A DNA stretch of 64,000 nt from Eutypa lata (Eukaryota; Ascomycota; Sordariomycetes; Xylariales; Diatrypaceae). A program made the translations under genes and the position numbers. Positions 22,346-32,569 of this stretch are shown here, piece after piece. Every line of letters starts with the position of its first letter. The first letter of the stretch is position 1. The stretch is from the NCBI GenBank assembly GCA_022661535.1, contig JAKULF010000002.1, positions 682,001-746,000 on the forward strand, read 5' to 3'. The notes under the pieces are model-generated. The model was not told where the DNA came from, did not search any database, and worked only from the letters and a program-made list of their open reading frames with translations.

Positions 22346-23249
22346 GAAAAGAAAAGAAAAGAAAAGAAAAGAAAAGAAAAGAGAAGAAAAATGGTGTATC
22401 ATTAATGTTATGCTGTTTCAAAGAATGTCGTTTCGTCTTTCTCTTGGTTCTCATCACTCGAGGTTATGTAAGAAAATATTGACGAGATTAAATCAATATG
22501 CTGCTAAACATGGTAGGTGATTGTCGTATATATATCCAAGTTACAGTGAAAAGGTGGGAGTAAAAAATGATGACAATGATGTAAAATTTCCTTTTTCTGC
22601 TTTCCGCTTATATAAAACGTATGTCTGATAAAATGTAATAAGAAAATGAACCAGACTAGTGCACATATGTACGTATCGAGCAATTCGAAAGATATACTGC
22701 AAAACATTGGTCTTGATGATATATTCAAGTATCTTGAGTAATCTGTTTCATTGGACAAACAATTTGAATTCTCATGTTAGTAATATTATAGGTAGGTATC
22801 TATGAGTTAAAACCTTTCGTTATGCAAGTCTTTCTGAGTCCCTTTACATGTCTGTGAGCAGAATGAATTATCAATATGCTCTATACCCTTAACTTAGGTG
22901 ATATAGTTAATTATGGTACGTAGAGGCATAACACAATAGCTCGTTACCGTGTTGGACAATACTTAAGCCGATGAATGATATTATCTATGAAGGTCAACCA
23001 GCTGCAACTACATCGTTTTACGGGTTATTAATGACCATTTGGCCTGCGTGTAATACCCTGCCATGTCTTGACAAGCACTCTGGGTCTTATATTACTGCAC
23101 ATAATAAGATGGACCGGATATAATTGATGCATCTGGCCGTCAAGGCCAATTAATTTGTTCGTAACACCTCTGAGATGTTCATAGCTACTCGTGAAGGACA
23201 GAATACAAGACGTCGTGTGTACCCGTCTCTACCTTGATTTTAAGCCCTT
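20305..23249. other. AT-rich gene-poor region
   Basis: Nearly 3 kb with no gene I can support. Short frames (for example 21437-21745 and 21888-22100, plus strand) lack recognisable motifs. Low-complexity structure is concentrated at 22.2-22.4 kb and is listed separately. The AT-rich composition with many stops would fit decayed repetitive DNA, but no transposon domain is readable. Confidence 0.5.
22211..22390. repeat. Poly(T)31 / poly(A)30 inverted pair with (GAAAA)n and imperfect palindrome
   Basis: T31 (22241-22271), a 24-base spacer (22272-22295), A30 (22296-22325), then 11 GAAAA units (22326-22380) decaying into GAGAAGAAAA. The bases left of poly(T) (22211-22230) are an imperfect inverted copy of 22269-22289: 17 positions match, with three mismatches and one gap. 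On paper the tract can form a long A-T hairpin. Confidence 0.9.
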
Positions 23250-23806
23250 TCAGCACTCAGAAACAACATCTTGACCAGCCTGGGTAGCATCATCGAGAGA
23301 CTCCTGCGCATCCACGACAGCCTGGTCGGACCTGTTGTATATGTAAATATTAGCACGCTTCCCCGTCCAAGACGCAACATCAACTGAACAGGTCAACTTA
23401 CGTATCAGCACCAGAAAGAGCGTTTCCCATGGCAGTCAACCCAGCCTCCACTTGGTCTCGAGCCGCGGCAGGCGGGGCGTCCCCGGCAACGATGGCCTTC
23501 GCAATCGTCTTGACACCACCTTGTGCCTTCTGGAGGCCAGTGGTCGCCGCATTCTGGACCGCCGTGTCCTGGATCTGGCCGATCGAATCCTCCGTGTCAC
23601 CGAGAGCACCGACGATCTTGAGTCGGGCGATGTTGCATGCGAGCCCGTCCTGTAGGAACTGGCGAGGGGCGATGCTTCCTGTGTGTTTGATTGTGTGTAA
23701 GTTGCTGGTTTTATCTAGCGGAGGTAGTTGGGGACCACTTACGTGCGCTGGTGACGGCGGCACCTGCGACCATCAAGGTGGTGATGAGCATGCGGTAGGC
23801 GTACAT
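23250..23806 (-). CDS. Small secreted protein, helical
   Basis: Three exons: 23806-23743, 23678-23402 and 23331-23250, 140 aa. Introns have GTAAGT donors and ACAG acceptors and keep frame. Exon 1 is essentially a signal peptide (MYAYRMLITTLMVAGAAVTS, then Ala). The mature part is Ala/Gln/Gly-rich and probably alpha-helical: SIAPRQFLQDGLACNIARLK, GDTEDSIGQIQDTAVQNAAT, then AQESLDDATQAGQDVVSEC stop. Only two cysteines remain after processing, one near the mature N-terminus and one at the C-terminal end, so a single disulphide is possible. I do not recognise the family beyond small secreted fungal proteins. Confidence 0.78.
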
Positions 23807-25192
23807 TTTGGTGAACGTGAATGGGAATATTTAAGGGGATTGCAAATGGTATATGTATGCAGAAAATGAACTTATTAAAAAAAATCTGGGAGCCGGTCCC
23901 AAGTGTGAATTGAAAATAGGCGGTATATGAAAAGACGAAGCTAGCTTGGATGTGATGAGATACTGTCAACTAATTCTCTACTCAAGTGACGGCAGAAGGA
24001 GCAGTCTTCTTATACTACATTTTCCTAACCCACTTGCTCACAACCAGACTGCCAGATGAACCCGTAACCGATGGTGAAAACACGCTACAAGCGCTAATAC
24101 CGTGGCGGAGTGGCTTAGACCTCGGGAGAGGCTCTGGGCCGCTTCTCGACGCCGGCGACTGTTCAGCCAATCGCAACAATCGACATCTACGGAAGAAGTG
24201 TGGGGAGAAATATGCTTCGATCTCCAGGATCTCCTCGCGGATTGGCAGAAAGATGTGCCCGCACGGGACGATTCCCTGGTCTGTTTTGATGTGCATGAAA
24301 CTATGTGAGGGTCTAAAAAACCAGGGGTTGGATATTGGCGTGAAACAGTTTACTATCCATTGCCTTGCAGATACATATACTGTGCGTCCCCAGACAACGG
24401 GTGTGATCTCCACACCCGAAACACTACCGGGGAATTTCTGGCCTAAACTACTAACTATAATTGATCCTATTAAGCCTCTTCGTTTGATGGTATCGATCTG
24501 CCAGTTTGTGTATATTACCCCGTAGTGATCTCCAGTGAGCGACGGATCACCACGTATTACCATCGGGAAATATTGTCAAGGGAGGAATTCTTGAGATGCG
24601 ATTGGATCAATGTTGCTGGTATAGACATCCACTGAACATCGTAGATTCCTCGCGGAAGTGGGTCGCCGTTTTGATATCCCCCCTACTCTTCCCGGACAGG
24701 TAGACGGAACATCTCTTGGCTACGCTCATTCGCAACAACCTGGAGTCTGATATCCCATCCAACCTCCGATGCCCTTGGAATAGCTACCGCGGCCACCACT
24801 ACCACCTGACTAGTCTACCACCTGACTAGTCAGTCGGAGAGTATAATCATGGAGCGGAGATGTCGCTGTGGATCACGGACCTGCTTCAAAAATGTAGCTG
24901 TAATATGCTATTTGGTGCAGTAAGGAACTACAGGAAGGTCTATGCAACAGCGATCAACCCACCATTGCCGCAGAACATTTAGGTTCACATGAGAGTTGCT
25001 GCTAAGCTCGCTTTCTCCAAAGAGATAAGGCGGACAAATCTCCTTGCTCAATATCACACGAGCACGCACGAATCGTGAAAGACAAGAAAAGGGAGAAACC
25101 GCGCATACCCGGTGCAAGATCCGAAACTGCCAGTTTCGAGATGTGTAGTCACAGAACGCGAATGTATCTAGTTACTAGGTACGCAGTATTCA
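23807..25192. other. Intergenic with coding-like fragments and a 16-bp duplication
   Basis: No intact gene. A 182-codon minus frame (24015-24563) has no recognisable motif. A 35-codon minus fragment at 24683-24790 (PRASEVGWDIRLQVVANERS) looks like protein remnant. A perfect tandem duplication of a 16-mer (CTACCACCTGACTAGT) lies at 24799-24830. This may be a degraded gene. Confidence 0.45.
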
Positions 25193-27045
25193 TCAGGCCG
25201 TTGTTAGCTCCGACGAGGCGATGCGCTTCGCTCTTCGCTCCCTCCTTCTCCTCCTCTTCTGCTCGAACTCGTACAGCAACTCCACCAGCGGAGGCACCCA
25301 GATGGTGACCGCGACGACCTGCCCGAAAGACCACCCGTCCGGGTCCACCAATTCCAACGTCCACGGGACAGACAGCAACGACAGCTGCATGCCCATGCCG
25401 GCCAAGAAAGCCATCGTTGCTACAATATATGCGACCTCGGAGAACGTAAGGGAGATAATGCTCTCACGAATCCTCTTTGACGCGTGCGATGCCGCCGCCT
25501 CGGTTGTCTGACGCCCCACCCAGGGCGGGCGAAAGACAGCAGCAGCAGACTTGAAATCTTCTTCATCGTGCTGGTGCTCGTGGTGCAAGCGTCGGCGTCG
25601 CCAGTGGTAGTAGTAGTATCGAAACTGCGAGGCTAGGAGCGCCAGGAGGACGACGGTCGAGAAGGCCCAGATGATCGGGGTAAGCACCAGGAGCTTGTCA
25701 CCGGCTCCCTCGATGTCGCCGAGGCTCGCCTGGTACGCCGGTATCTTCGGACAGAGCGCGAACGCCGAGTAGTGTCCGCACGCGGGGATGGCGGACAGGC
25801 TGGAGCTGACGGCGGAGAAGATGCCCGGCGTGGACGTGTTGCTCGAGAAGGGCAGGAACTGCGCGTAGAGGCTCCAGTAGACGACGGAGGAGAGGGCGTA
25901 GACGATGACTGTGAGTGCCGCGAGCCCGAACCCGGACGGGCTCCTGATGTTGCTATTATGGGATACGAGGAGGAAGTAGGTGAATGCCACGGGAAGTATC
26001 CCGTTTAACGATATGGGCATGAGTAGGAAGTTCTGCAGCATGTCGTGCCCGTAGATGTGCAAGGTGAGCGACGCGATCATCAGCGTCGCGACGAAGAGAC
26101 ATTGAGTTTTGTGAAATTCCTCGAGCAGGATGTACCAGAGGCTGTCTGTTTCTTGTTCTGTTGAGGCGCCTGAGGTGGTTGGAACAATGCCCTCATCCTC
26201 CCCTGGCTCATTTGATGGGTGTTTGAGTGCTTGCTCCTCGGGTTGGTTCGATGGCCGCGACTTATATCTAGCTCGTCTTTTCTTTTTCCTACTATTTGAC
26301 AACGCAGAAAATAACGAGACTAGTACGAGGCCGATAATGAAGGCGCATTGAAGGACATATGATGTCCAGACCTACCACCAAAGCATGTATCAGCGTTGAA
26401 TCAATCATATGATGGTAAAACGTCACCACTACATACCCCTACCCCAGTGATATCCGGATCAGCGTATGGCAGCCCATCGTGATCACTACCGCACAACTTC
26501 TTTACACAACGATCGATTGCGGTGACGTTCGGTTTCATTTTGTCCACCAGCAGCTCTACTGCCGAGCACTCGGAGTAGCAGCAATCCCTACATCTAGACA
26601 CCCCGCACGCTGAAGAGAGGCAATTTGTTACCGCAGAGGTCACATTCACAAGCCCATCATCCGTGACGTCTTCGATGTGGCGGGCCTGGGCCATGAAGCC
26701 CTCAGGTAGCGAGTCCGGCGCCCTCGCCTTCGCCTTCGCGATGGCGGGCACGTTGACACACGAGGCGAACCGCTCTATCGGCCCTCTCCCCGAAGCATTT
26801 ATATCCCCGTCCTGCAAGTACGAGCCGTAGAGGAGCCCCAAGCGCTGGCATCCGGCGATACAACCGGGCGCATCTTCTGTGAGGAAGTCGTCGCGGCAGC
26901 CCTTATCGAGGATGCCGTCCTCGCCATTTGAAAAGGCCGGAAAGGCTGCCTGACAGGCGCGCGAGCTCGGGTCCTCCGACGTGCAGCACTCGAAGGTGTC
27001 GTTTCCGATGTTGAGGCATGCTAGCTCCGTGGATGTGTTTGACAT
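25193..27045 (-). CDS. Cys-rich ectodomain plus seven-transmembrane protein
   Basis: Two exons: 27045-26437 and 26371-25193, joined by a 65-bp intron (GTATGT...GGTAG, phase 0), 595 aa. Residues 1-203 are Cys-rich (about 17 Cys, for example ACLNIGNDTFECC, GCIAGCQ, CGVSRCRDCCYSECS, DRCVKKLCG) with several NxT sites. This suggests an extracellular domain, although there is no classical signal peptide. Hydrophobic segments follow: SYVLQCAFIIGLVLVSLFSA, CLFVATLMIASLTLHIYG, LNGILPVAFTYFLLVS, GLAALTVIVYALSSVVYWSL, LTPIIWAFSTVVLLALLAS, EVAYIVATMAFLAGMGMQL and VVAVTIWVPPLVELLYEF. That is seven, with a basic cytoplasmic-like tail. Similar architectures are common in filamentous ascomycetes, but I know no function. 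It is not a CFEM/PTH11 receptor by sequence, although the layout (Cys-rich domain plus 7TM) is comparable. Confidence 0.78.
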
Positions 27046-27953
27046 TGTGTAGACTTAAAAGGAGGTTATGACTACCTAACTGGTTTCCATGAATGATCTT
27101 GAAATGCACTAGGTAGCTATGAGATAAAACATAATTGGGTTTCTGGGGCTTCATGGGGGACGCGACATGTTTATTTATTAATCGAAGGCAAGATAATGAA
27201 GCTGGCTTCTCTACATCTTTTCTGACGTAGATATTGCGATGCTGATTTGAGATCTGATGCTGTGAGACAACTTCATTCTTCTTCAGAAGCCAATTAGATG
27301 GTAGCAAATTCATTTTCCATGCCGCCACATCTGCCGCCACTTATGCAACTTACAGGCGGCGAATTATCGCTGTGCACCCAGGCACTCACAACTCACCATC
27401 CAGTCATCATATTACATCGAGATCTATACAATTAGAGTTGTTCGAATCTCCGACGATGGATTTATTATTTGTAAGCAAAACCCCTAAATTGACTTCGATA
27501 TAGGTACCTATGGCGCACCTACATATGGGCTACAGTATCAGAGTATGGTAGCCCAGTCAAAATTCTGAAGAAATCGGGCATGTAATATATACATATACAC
27601 GAAGCTATAGGTATGTGTAGGGGGTTTATAAATAAAATATGCAGTAATGTATTTGGCTGGTATCAAACAACCCGAACTTCGAACATAAATGTATTGGTGC
27701 TACCTACTATGTTATGCTTAAATAGGGGACTGTCACCCTAATCCTTGAAAAGCTTGGCTAGAAACCCCTGACGTAATTGGCTGAAAGTAAGCTACTTACC
27801 TAATTCGTTTTAAGACCTTCAAAAAGTTCAGAAAAGCCGACTTCATTCCCGACATTCGCATCTTTTCTTTTCCCCATCCCGTTCCGTTGCGCGAAGAGGA
27901 TTCCACCACCGACAACTCCCAATCCCCTACGCCGACCAAGTTCTTTTTCGACC
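27046..27953. other. Intergenic, divergent promoters
   Basis: AT-rich spacer between the divergent seven-TM and LETM1-like genes. The frames present are short and unconvincing. Confidence 0.6.
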
Positions 27954-29213
27954 ATGAACTTGAACACCGGGCTGTTGCGCATCTCGCGCCCCCGACATCT
28001 CAGCCACCCCAATGGCAATGCCTCCCTACTACTCTTCGCGAGCGCACGGCGGCAGCGGCAGTCAACAATCAGCGCGGGCTCAAATCTTAGCTCACGGCCA
28101 TATGCACATCGGTTACCGAAACAATCCGCCGCCGCCGCCGCCGCCGCCGCCGTCGCACAGAGAGGAGCTTCGACGACGACAACAACAACTGCAACAACAC
28201 CGGCAGCCAAGCAGCAAGAAACACGCCCCTCCGACCCGGAATCCCGCGGACCTCCGGCCGTAGCCATGCCCTACGATCCCAAAGCACCAGCACCAGGACC
28301 TCCAACACCCCAAGACCCGATCCCACTCTCCGCCACGCTCAACCCCCCGGCCTCGACGCGCCCGCCACCCCTCGACCTCCCAACGCGAGAGCCCGAAACC
28401 TCACAAATGACGTACCTCTTCCACGTCGGCAAAGCATACATGCAATTCTACAAGACGGGGCTCAAAGCGATCTTCACGAACCGGCGCCTGCTCAGCTCGG
28501 TAGCCCCACCGCCGCTGGGGCTATCCTCCTCCTCCTCCGCCGGAGACACGTGGCCGACGCGGGCCGTGGCGCTCCTCCGGGCGCGCACGCGCCACGACCT
28601 CGCGCGGCTCCCCGTCTTCGCCGTCCTGCTGCTGCTGTGCGGCGAGTTCACGCCGCTGATCGTGCTCGTGTTCCCGCGCCTCACGCCGCTGACGTGCCGG
28701 ATCCCCCGGCAGGTGGAGGCGCTGCGGCGGGGGGCGGTCGCCAGGCGCGAGGCCAGCTTTCGCGCTTTGTCCGTGCAGCGGAATCGGCTGCGGTATGTGC
28801 AGGAGCAGAAGCAAATGCAGAAACGGGATGGACATGACGGGGGGAAGGGGAAGGAGGTCATTGTGGAGGAGAGCCTTGCGGCTGGCCATATCGCGCGGAG
28901 TCTGGGGTTGACGAGCCACTGGTGGGATACGGCTGGTTTGGATGGTCCGTTCGCGAGGTCGAGGGCGGATCAGGCTGTTGCGTTCCTCGCTCGTGACGAC
29001 GCTGTGATACGCGCTGCGGGCGGCGTTGCGGGGGTCGAGGACGAGGAGGTCGTGTTGGCTTGCGAGGATAGGGGGATGGATGTACGGGGCAAGGAGGTGG
29101 GTGAGTTGAGGAAGCGGCTTGAGGCGTGGGTGCGGGGTTCTGAAGGCGCGGACGAGGAGGATTCGAAGGATAGGGTTCGGAGGTTATTGCTTGACTCCGA
29201 ACTGTCGATGTAA
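27954..29213 (+). CDS. LETM1-domain mitochondrial protein
   Basis: Single-exon 419-aa protein. The N-terminus is Arg/Ser-rich without acids (MNLNTGLLRISRPRHLSHPN), typical of a mitochondrial presequence, followed by poly-Ala and poly-Thr low complexity from GCC and ACA repeats. The LETM1 (ribosome-binding) domain starts around residue 150: TYLFHVGKAYMQFYKTGLKA, RARTRHDLARLPVFAVLLLL, CGEFTPLIVLVFPRLTPLTC then RIPRQ, which includes the single inner-membrane helix. A C-terminal LGLTSHWWDTAGLDGPFARS segment follows, with a helical domain. LETM1/Mdm38-type proteins support mitochondrial K+/H+ exchange and inner-membrane insertion; this is a shorter LETM1-like member, so its exact role is inferred. 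Confidence 0.85.
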   Translation: MNLNTGLLRISRPRHLSHPNGNASLLLFASARRQRQSTISAGSNLSSRPYAHRLPKQSAAAAAAAAVAQRGASTTTTTTATTPAAKQQETRPSDPESRGPPAVAMPYDPKAPAPGPPTPQDPIPLSATLNPPASTRPPPLDLPTREPETSQMTYLFHVGKAYMQFYKTGLKAIFTNRRLLSSVAPPPLGLSSSSSAGDTWPTRAVALLRARTRHDLARLPVFAVLLLLCGEFTPLIVLVFPRLTPLTCRIPRQVEALRRGAVARREASFRALSVQRNRLRYVQEQKQMQKRDGHDGGKGKEVIVEESLAAGHIARSLGLTSHWWDTAGLDGPFARSRADQAVAFLARDDAVIRAAGGVAGVEDEEVVLACEDRGMDVRGKEVGELRKRLEAWVRGSEGADEEDSKDRVRRLLLDSELSM

Positions 29214-29929
29214 GAGAAATGCAAGGGCCGTGGTGCGTGGTAACTTCGGTGCCGACAATCTTGTATATATTATTTATGCTGGTAGTTGTACCACGACTAT
29301 CTCGGCCGGTGTTGTACTGAAAAGGGGGAAGGGAAATTGGGGAAAGGGTCATGCATATACATAACCTCATGGGCTGGCGTAAATACAATCACGGCTCACA
29401 TCTTTGCATCTGATGCATGTAGAATAGATCCAACAAATGCTTTCACCACTTCAGGAGATAAAAGTTCGTATTACTTTCAATTACAAGTATGAAAATAAAG
29501 TTATTCTCTGTGAGTAGTTTTTGCGAACAGGCTATATATATTTATGTAAGGCAAGCTTGAATAATACTAATATACGATATACCATTGCTACTACTGTCTA
29601 AACCATGGTAGTTCATATTAAATTGTTCAACTGCTTTAATGTTGTAGGCGTCAATAGGACAACACTATTCATTGCACCCGAGCCGGTCAATATGTAATGG
29701 AGGGGAGAAACAAGTAAGTAGATCTATGTCTACATCGAACCCAGCGTCTGTCTTCCCACAGCTGAATAACCATATTTTACATCGCGCCAACTCCGCATCC
29801 CATCCCCATCCCTATCCCTATCCGTACCCTTGAACCACACTCCAATATGCAATACATATCATCTATCTGCAGCCCCCAGCGGTTCATCCTCGTTCTTTAG
29901 GTAACTATGTAGCCGACCCCTTAGACTGA
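29214..29929. other. Convergent 3' spacer
   Basis: AT-rich spacer between the LETM1-like and EthD genes. No gene seen. Confidence 0.6.
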
Positions 29930-30256
29930 CTAGCAAGACTCCTCCTTCACCGTACCCCCAACCCACATACTGGGTCTCTTGTCGGCGAAGTTGGCGACGT
30001 CGGCCATGACGTCCTGGGCCTCGGGGCTCGCCACGGCCCGGGTCCAGCCCTCCGCCGAGTCGAAGTCCAGGAGCGACTGGACGCTGTACGGCGCGTCGTC
30101 CGCGCCGCCGTACTGCACCACCTTGCAGCCCTTGAGCCCGTACTGCGCCCACTTGGCCTGCGCTAGCGGCATGTGCTTCGTCAGGTAGTAGTCCATGTCG
30201 AACTTGGTGCCCTGGGGATAGCTGATGCTGATGGTTGTTCTTGGTGTTGCGGACAT
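29930..30256 (-). CDS. EthD-domain protein
   Basis: Single-exon 108-aa protein of the EthD / dimeric alpha-beta barrel superfamily. Landmarks: TISISYPQGTKFDMDYYLTK followed by HMPLAQ, where the YYxxxHMPL motif is diagnostic. Also seen are KGCKVVQYGG, YSVQSLLDFDSAEGWTRA, and a C-terminal MADVANFADKRPSMWVG. EthD was named from a bacterial ether-degradation operon, and fungal members include small oxygenase or cyclase-like proteins. No reaction can be assigned here. Length is exactly the family norm. The promoter side carries a (TAGG)n microsatellite starting about 40 bases upstream of the ATG. Confidence 0.87.
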   Translation of the reverse strand: MSATPRTTISISYPQGTKFDMDYYLTKHMPLAQAKWAQYGLKGCKVVQYGGADDAPYSVQSLLDFDSAEGWTRAVASPEAQDVMADVANFADKRPSMWVGGTVKEESC

Positions 30257-32569
30257 TTTTGGTTTCTGAGGTGCCGACTAACTATGAAGTAAATAGGTAG
30301 GTAGGTAGGTAGGTAGGTAGGTAGGTAGGTAGGTAGGTAGGTAGGTATTGATTGATGTATTGAGCTCTTGCTGGATAGTTTGGTTACTGGTAGAGAATCG
30401 TGGAATGTATGTTTAGAGAGATGTGTGCTGGTTATATCTATTTGCTCTGGAGTTCGAAGGGGTTCAATTCCCTTTTATATACATAGTTGAAAAGACACCT
30501 GTTAATCCCAGCCCCGTATCCGTGAGTCAAAATGAGTCTGAGATTAGCATCACTATGAGATACCTATGAGGTAATTGTAAAACCAGGAACGAAACTGGAC
30601 AGGAAGGAGTCGGGTGACTACGCGAGGCTGATGGCATCGAGGAAACCACCCGGTGTTTCCCGCGGAACAGGGACCCGATTTGAAGGTTAAGCTAGGTAAT
30701 ACCTAGGAACAGAAATATCTCCCCTTCCGGCAAATTACAGGATCGTAGGCTTATGAGATAAATTGTGTTCCTGAATGACCTCCAATTCTAGGAGAAGGTG
30801 AATATGTCATCTTCTTAGAACCCCTAGTTTTTCCCCCGAATCAACACTTCTGACGGGTATATATTCCCATTTCTGTGTTTATTGTAGACCTGTAATCAAT
30901 TCGAATCAAAAGACACCTCCTCCTATGCCTAATTATTAAGTAATAGGTAAGGGATATTCAGCCGCAGTTATGGTTAAATAGTGACGTACATACGTAGGCT
31001 GAAAAGTCGCACCATCACCTAGGTACTGTCCTAAAGGCTAACGTGCTATGGCCAATAATATGATAGTATAAAACATAGTAGGAAATCTTCGGGGTCTAAC
31101 AAATATTGCCTACCTGCCTACGAAAATGCGGCTCCAATACGCTTGCGGTAGACTGGAAGTCTAGGGACGAAGGTCTCTTTCGCGGAATTAGACATGCGCG
31201 GAATCAAATACGCGCTCTAAAAAGGCTTTCGGAGCCGGGAGAGGTAGGAACCAACTACCTAATTCCACGAATCCACTGACGGCTAAGCAATGGGGCCGAG
31301 TCTAGCTTCTAGTTAGGCCTGGCCGCAAGTGCATGTGGACTTCGAGACTCAAGAACGCTTAACCCTAATCGATGAGCTACCTACACAGAGGTTAGTTAGA
31401 ACCAACCTCGGGTTGTGTAGGTAATTGAGCCGATTAGATGTCGTTCGGTCACGGCGTTTTTGAGCCTCAATTACACTCCCGCACATCCACCAGTGAGTGG
31501 TATTGTCCTCCCCCCTTCCTTTACTCACCTTTGTCTTGGTATATGAATGCAGGTGGTATTTATCCCGACTCATTCTTAACTCCGAGCGAAACCTCCCCTT
31601 TACTCCATATGTATCGAAGGTTTCCGGGGTTTGTACTATGTGTGTTATTGAGATAATTGATAGGAACGTGAAATTATTAGTTGCCCCGTCTGGCCAGCTA
31701 CCCCTTCCTCCCCCACGTAAACGTATCCGGCCAATGGGTATATAAGTATACCTTGCATCGTCCTCTGCATCATCGCCATATATCTAAAGTGACATTGTCT
31801 TACCACTAAACATCCTGTGCATATCCGGGTCGAGGTTTAAGATATCGTCTCTTAGCTGTTATAGGGAGTTCAAAAATGGTTTAGAAATGGGCTGCCAAAC
31901 GGTATTGATCCTTAGCCTCATAGCCTGAAGTCCGCGCAACGCTCTAATGACGGTTCAATTGTAGATGTTCATTGTACAAGGGTCACCTTTGAAGCACATA
32001 CTTAGACCAAAATACAGTTCTCTGTTGCTGCGACGAAACTGCTGCTAACTCCACTGGCATTGCTGTCTACAAATCGTGGACCTTGAATACACCAGTATAA
32101 CGAACTATTGTCGTTTTATTCTTGTAGCAGGGATCCCTACTTATACCGTATAGGTGCGGAGAAGCATAATTTGACGCTTTTAGAATTTGTCTTATTATTC
32201 GTAACTAGTCCTGTATTAATGTTTTTATACTAGCTACTTTGACCCCATCATCTTTTTGGGATACATGCGGGCTGGGTTGAGAAGGTAATGTCCATAATTT
32301 ACAATGATTGATCAAGTCCCACAGTGGGAGACGTATGCTCCCTGTATGGACATGGTGAAGTGAGATAGGAGAAACGACTATGGTCAATGGATGAGGCAAA
32401 ACATCTACAATCTATATGTAGATGAGGAGAGCTATTTGCTATTCCTTAGCAATTGTGATCGTCTCCGATCCATCAGTGGCGAACATGGTATGGGTTTAGT
32501 GTACGAATCGCAGTAATAGCTATTATAGCAGCGTCCGCCCTTCACCCGTTTCCATCTAGGCCGGGATCG
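30257..32569. other. Long intergenic region
   Basis: 2.3 kb without a supported gene. Apart from the microsatellite next to EthD and scattered CTAGGTA motifs, I see no repeat, RNA gene or readable relic. Confidence 0.55.
30294..30347. repeat. (TAGG)n microsatellite in EthD promoter
   Basis: About 13 uninterrupted TAGG/GTAG tetranucleotides, ending in GTAGGTATTG. The tract lies 38 bases upstream of the EthD start codon and is probably length-variable between strains. Confidence 0.95.

Noticed and set aside
22073..22520. Several poly-Lys or poly-Phe ORFs
   Set aside because: Produced by the poly(A)/(GAAAA)n and poly(T) tracts, not proteins.
24100..24170. tRNA-like start GGCGGAGTGGCTTAGACC
   Set aside because: No matching 3' half, T loop or anticodon stem could be folded.
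24015..24563. 182-codon minus-strand ORF
   Set aside because: No recognisable domain and poor continuity with neighbours; a relic is possible but no intact gene can be supported.
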